Origin: Heterobilharzia americana
Lineage: Eukaryota; Platyhelminthes; Trematoda; Strigeidida; Schistosomatidae
Direction: 5' to 3'
Assembly: GCA_944470555.2 (NCBI GenBank)
Contig: OX104127.1
Location: forward strand, 113,240,741 to 113,304,740
DNA length: 64,000 nucleotides
Shown here piece after piece: positions 62,991 through 64,000 of the stretch; the stretch's first letter is position 1, and every line of letters begins with the position of its first letter. The position numbers and the translations under genes are program-made. The notes under the pieces are model-generated. The model was not told where the DNA came from and searched no databases. It saw only the letters and a list, made by a program, of their open reading frames with translations.

Positions 62991-64000
62991 TCAAAATGTA
63001 TGGGTAGCGCCTAGACGAGTGATAGGCTCACCATCTGCGGAGAGCTTATTAAGTAAGGAACGAAAGATAGATGATGAACCTGCAGCACGTACTTCCTCAA
63101 GAAGTCTAATCCAAATGTGAGGGAAATTATTGATGAAGAAGTTTCTTCGCAATTTGGTCTTACAACACTCATTTTCAGCTAACAGACTGTGATTACGTAG
63201 GTAGTGAGTGGACGTTACAACTATTTTACTTCGCGGGCCACATGAGTGCATTGCTTACAAAGCAATTTATAGTAAGATATAAGATTCATTCTAAGTCGCC
63301 TCTACCAGAGAGGCTCCAGTCCTAGCGTGTTGCATCTGGAGATGTAGTCCACGCTGCAGTCGGCTCCTAGTACTCTTAATGTAGAGTGGCTTTGTTCCCC
63401 TCCAGTTTTTTCTTTGTAGCTCATACGAAGGCCTCTCGGGATAAACGAGCAGTATTCTAAAATTGGACGGATGCTCACTCTGCAGAGTAGGACCCTTGAC
63501 TCAGTATTATAAAGGTTACGACGATGCATCCAAAGGGTCCACGTGACTTAGATGTGATACAAGCTGTGTTCGGAGAATGTCAAGTCAATGGGACATCTAA
63601 GACCACGATCTAGCACCGAAAAACGTCTAGGTGACTTTCGTTCACATTCTCCGAGAGACACTTGTAGGTTATCGCCAACCACGTTTATCAATGACGAACT
63701 TGAGATGGGACTCGTCACATAATTTGGCAACCGTAACTAATTCTTGTTGAGCAGTAGATAGCGTTCATGGGTGTGACATGAGTGTACAACCTTAAAGTCA
63801 TCAGCGTATAGTAATGTTTTTCCTGCAGTGAAGCACTGGCACACGATACTAAAATAAGTTATGAACGACAGAGGTCCAAGGACACCACCCTGTATTACTC
63901 TACTAGTTATGATCCTAGGTTTAGGCTGCGTAGAATTTACTTTAACGGTTTGACTGCGGTCACTAAGAAATGACTTCAGCCAATGATGTAAGCGGTCATG
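62991..64000 (-). mobile_element. CR1/jockey-type non-LTR retrotransposon pol, C-terminal half, runs off the window
   Basis: Reading leftwards from the window end: WLKSFLSDRSQTVKVN, then VIQGGVLGPLSF (the GVPQGSVLGPLLF palm motif), then TLLYADDFKVV with the intact YADD box near 63800. A gap with frame changes follows, then SIRPILEYCS near 63470 and LRVLGADC. Finally RRNFFINNFPHIWIRLLEEV (about 63155) gives the typical R.FFTNRV...WN.LPEEVV ending of CR1-type pol, with a stop at 62991. The RT frame is broken in several places but is among the better kept in the window. The 5' part lies beyond position 64000. Confidence 0.8.

Overview
The window is animal nuclear DNA from a blood fluke of the family Schistosomatidae, most likely Schistosoma or a close relative. 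The evidence is the repeat content. It has tRNA-derived SINE-like repeats carrying hammerhead ribozymes (the schistosome SM-alpha type), several Penelope-like elements, SR2-like RTE retrotransposons, CR1/jockey-type pol fragments and a Gypsy element of the CsRn1 type. The DNA is AT-rich, host coding capacity is sparse, and one spliced gene has a typical GT-AG intron. The species cannot be fixed from the sequence alone.

Host genes. Two are supported. (1) On the + strand, 13.33-15.9 kb holds the 3' end of a TRP-channel gene of TRPC type: a short exon, a 1.28 kb intron, and a last exon coding the cytosolic tail after the channel pore. The tail has an in-frame stop at 15070-15072, but a 278-codon open frame continues in the -1 frame, joined at an A-run. 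(2) On the - strand, 32628-33665 codes an apparently intronless BTB/POZ protein with a following BACK-like segment.

Repeats, left to right. 2.0-2.44 kb and 7.88-8.35 kb are head-to-head pairs of hammerhead-bearing SM-alpha-like units; further single copies lie at 12.8 and 35.4 kb. Related tRNA-derived SINEs lie at 34.9 kb (- strand) and 46.6 kb (+ strand). Penelope-like fragments lie at 3.6, 5.25-7.4, 17.0, 18.8-19.2, 27.1-27.7, 36.9-37.3 and 39.9-40.2 kb. At 21.26-25.88 kb a nearly full-length RTE element is preceded by an inverted, almost identical copy of its own 3' half, making 1.3 kb hairpin arms around a 2 kb spacer. At 40.4-43.5 kb (+) and 49.06-51.9 kb (-) two dead RTE copies share a nearly identical ~1.9 kb inverted tract, while their homologous flanks have diverged. 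At 54.33-58.25 kb lies a decayed CsRn1-like LTR retrotransposon (tRNA-Trp-type primer site, gag, protease, RT, RNase H, integrase) whose integrase is split by a third RTE fragment. 62.99-64 kb (-) is the C-terminal half of a CR1/jockey-type pol that runs off the window end.

How it fits together. This is an intergenic/intronic landscape built by retroelements. No retroelement here looks intact: every pol frame is broken by stops or frameshifts. The most interesting signals are the structural ones: the sharply bounded inverted identical tract, the element with an inverted copy of itself, the paired ribozyme units, and the possible -1 frameshift in the channel tail.
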